Source of the DNA: Alphaproteobacteria bacterium
Lineage (GTDB): Bacteria; Pseudomonadota; Alphaproteobacteria; Rhizobiales; GCA-2746425
Length of the DNA stretch: 64,000 bases
Direction: 5' to 3'
NCBI GenBank assembly: GCA_024743215.1
Contig: JANSWZ010000012.1
Span: 62,001-126,000, forward strand
Of the stretch, positions 62,431 to 64,000 are shown one piece after another; the stretch's first letter is position 1, and the number at the start of each line of letters is the position of its first letter. The position numbers were made by a program, and so were the translations under genes. The notes below the pieces were generated by a model. That model did not search any database and was not told the origin of the DNA. It worked only from the letters and a program-made list of their open reading frames with translations.

Positions 62431-64000
62431 CGCTTATCCACTGGCTCATCCATCAAAAATGGATTGGGCGCCATTTCAGGAATCGGTTCATCAACGACTT
62501 CTTCAACTGTCGGTTCCGGTTCCAGATCCGGCTCTTCCTGAACTTCGGCGGCTTCTTCTGCCGGAGTTTCCGGAACCAGGAACGCCTCAGGCTGGGGCAC
62601 AACGCTGGTGTCTTCCTCAGAAAGGTCTGAATTCGTTTCAGACGGGTCAATTGCCGCCGGGACGGTTACAACTGGTCCGCGAACCACTAAATCAGGAACG
62701 ACCATCTCGGTGACAGGATCAGAACCTTCATCCGGCGTCGTTTGTTCAGGTGTCTTTTCAGCTTCCAGGAATTCCGATGCCAATCCAGCCGCCAATTGTC
62801 GATCAACCATGGCATCGCGCTGCGGCACCACATCGAGGCGGCCCGCTTCCGCCCGAGCCGCTTTTGGCCCGTCTGGCTCAACTGGCGCAGGTTTCGCAGG
62901 CCCAGGCTCGGCAGGTGCTGGGTCGGTAGGTACAGGCTCAACAGGATTAGGTTCTGCAACTGGCTCAGTTCCCGCGGCGACCTCAATCACCGGCTGCAGC
63001 AATCGGCGTTCAATGGCTATGGACTTCACCAGCGCAAAGACCAGATCACCCTGTTCCAATTGCAATTCCAGAGCAGAGGCTGCGGTGATACGTGCGCGCA
63101 AACCGGCCCCTGCACCATCAGCACCAAGCCGCAGCACGATTTCAGCAAAGCCCTGCTCGTCGGTTTTGACCGTCTCTATTCGTGCAGGAAGCTGATTGCG
63201 AATGGAAAGGCCGGCCACCGGTTGGGTCGCTATGGACACATCTCTTGCCCTGATGCGCAGGCGTACCTCTGCACCAATTGGCAATTCACTGCGGGCCAGT
63301 TCAAACTGCAACGGCGGATCAGTCTGCAGCATCAATTGCGTCAAACCCAGTGTGTCGTCATGGGCCGCGACCCTGGCCGCAACGATGGCACCCGCTTCAT
63401 GACGTCCGGTTGCACCACCCAGATCAACGCGTGTCAGAATCTCGGTCAATGGGCCGAAAGCTATGGTTTTGCCACGAGATAGAACGACAAGGTCATCGGC
63501 AATGCGTGTCACCTCATCCATGGAATGGCTGACATAGCAGATCGGAATTCGGCTTTCCTGCGCAACCCGCTCAATAAACGGCAAAATGTTTTGCTTCCGC
63601 GCATTGTCGAGCGATGCCAGCGGTTCATCCAGCAGCAGGATGCGTGGGTCAGATAGCAGAGCACGTCCAATGGCGACGCGCTGCTGCTCGCCACCCGACA
63701 GGGTCAGCGGATTTCGCTTCAAAAGGTTTTCCAGAGACAACAGTTGAATAACCTTGTCAAACCTGAGGCCCGGCAAGCGACCACCTGCCCAATGGCTATA
63801 GGTCAGATTTCGTTCCACAGACATATGCGGAAACAGGCGGCTATCCTGAAACACCATTCCAACACGGCGCTCTTCCACCGGAACATTAATGCCCGCCGCG
63901 CTGTCATAAACAACAGTGTCTCCAATTCGGATGTGCCCGGCTTGGGGTGTTCTCAGGCCAGCCAGCATCTGAATGAGTGAAGTTTTGCCAGCGCCCGAAT
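62427..64000 (-). CDS. modC: Molybdate ABC transporter ATPase ModC with long Pro/Glu-rich tail, N-terminus cut
   Basis: At least 523 residues; the frame is open to 64000 and begins inside Walker A (SGAGKTSLI). Signature LSGGEQQRVAIGRALL near 100, Walker B ILLLDEPLASLD near 120, then a MOP/TOBE domain with IRARDVSIATQPVAGLSIRN near 249. The family normally ends near residue 350-360. Here a further 180 residues (encoded by 62430-62969) follow, low complexity, Pro/Glu/Asp-rich (EPNPVEPVPTDPAPAEPGPA). The remaining mod genes lie beyond the window. Confidence 0.85.
   Translation of the reverse strand, partial: SGAGKTSLIQMLAGLRTPQAGHIRIGDTVVYDSAAGINVPVEERRVGMVFQDSRLFPHMSVERNLTYSHWAGGRLPGLRFDKVIQLLSLENLLKRNPLTLSGGEQQRVAIGRALLSDPRILLLDEPLASLDNARKQNILPFIERVAQESRIPICYVSHSMDEVTRIADDLVVLSRGKTIAFGPLTEILTRVDLGGATGRHEAGAIVAARVAAHDDTLGLTQLMLQTDPPLQFELARSELPIGAEVRLRIRARDVSIATQPVAGLSIRNQLPARIETVKTDEQGFAEIVLRLGADGAGAGLRARITAASALELQLEQGDLVFALVKSIAIERRLLQPVIEVAAGTEPVAEPNPVEPVPTDPAPAEPGPAKPAPVEPDGPKAARAEAGRLDVVPQRDAMVDRQLAAGLASEFLEAEKTPEQTTPDEGSDPVTEMVVPDLVVRGPVVTVPAAIDPSETNSDLSEEDTSVVPQPEAFLVPETPAEEAAEVQEEPDLEPEPTVEEVVDEPIPEMAPNPFLMDEPVDKR

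Noticed and set aside
62459-63482. Long plus-strand frames opposite ModC
   Set aside because: Shadows of the ModC reading frame, which has Walker and signature motifs.
1-64000. tRNA, rRNA, transposase, prophage or CRISPR
   Set aside because: None seen by reading both strands; no cloverleaf, no integrase or transposase frame, no repeat-spacer pattern.

Overview
The window is a gene-dense stretch of an alphaproteobacterial chromosome, most likely a Hyphomicrobiales (Rhizobiales) member and probably marine. The basis is gene content: the assimilatory sulfur operon cysG-DUF2849-cysI-cysH-DUF934-FNR, a DUF1476 (ATPase zeta-like) gene, a malonyl-CoA decarboxylase, a sulfolactate lyase operon, and a CCTCGGACTTGTTCC-type intergenic palindrome of the kind common in this order. 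By eye the G+C is in the low to mid 50s percent. I saw no tRNA, rRNA, CRISPR array, transposase or phage gene. Both ends cut a gene: a PIG-L deacetylase at the left and a ModC ATPase at the right.

Layout. 1-9030: a PIG-L deacetylase and a ROK regulator diverge from a sugar ABC importer operon that also carries an argininosuccinate-lyase-like C-N lyase and a PfkB kinase; a 10-bp inverted repeat lies between the two units. 9215-11519: a CelD-type GNAT and a JmjC/cupin-like oxygenase. 11486-12421: a DMT exporter. 12712-18207: siroheme and sulfate assimilation. 18233-25014: a quinone reductase, an FAD-linked oxidase, a cytosine-deaminase-like amidohydrolase and an NMT1-type ABC importer, with a divergent RidA, probably for uptake and breakdown of a nitrogen heterocycle. 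25075-30428: a divergent zeta-subunit paralog, a PuuD-like amidase, a LysR-DUF1007-NicO metal export operon and an ArgE-like deacylase. 30649-36578: a YihS-like aldose-ketose isomerase beside suyAB-slcC-comC (sulfolactate to pyruvate plus sulfite) and its divergent GntR regulator.

36603-48429: a creatininase/hydrolase pair, ChrA, a MepA-like peptidase, a YqaA protein, an oxidoreductase, a cold-shock protein, an ArsR-SRPBCC cluster, DUF1761, an MFS transporter, an unrecognised 337-aa protein and a MarR regulator with a cysteine-rich tail. 48624-56284: an 8-oxoguanine-deaminase-like enzyme, a HAD hydrolase, a divergent FCD-GntR and malonyl-CoA decarboxylase, a quinone reductase, a MarR, and a fatty acid desaturase divergent from an ArsR. 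56622-64000: a small membrane protein, a 2-hydroxyacid dehydrogenase, an SDR plus IlvD/Edd sugar-acid dehydratase pair, an aminotransferase, and ModC with an unusual C-terminal extension of about 180 residues rich in Pro and Glu.

Most of the window is metabolic islands, each with its own regulator and, in several cases, a visible palindromic operator candidate. The two places most likely to hold undescribed biochemistry are the ABC/C-N lyase/PfkB/PIG-L locus at the left end and the YihS-like isomerase beside the sulfolactate operon.
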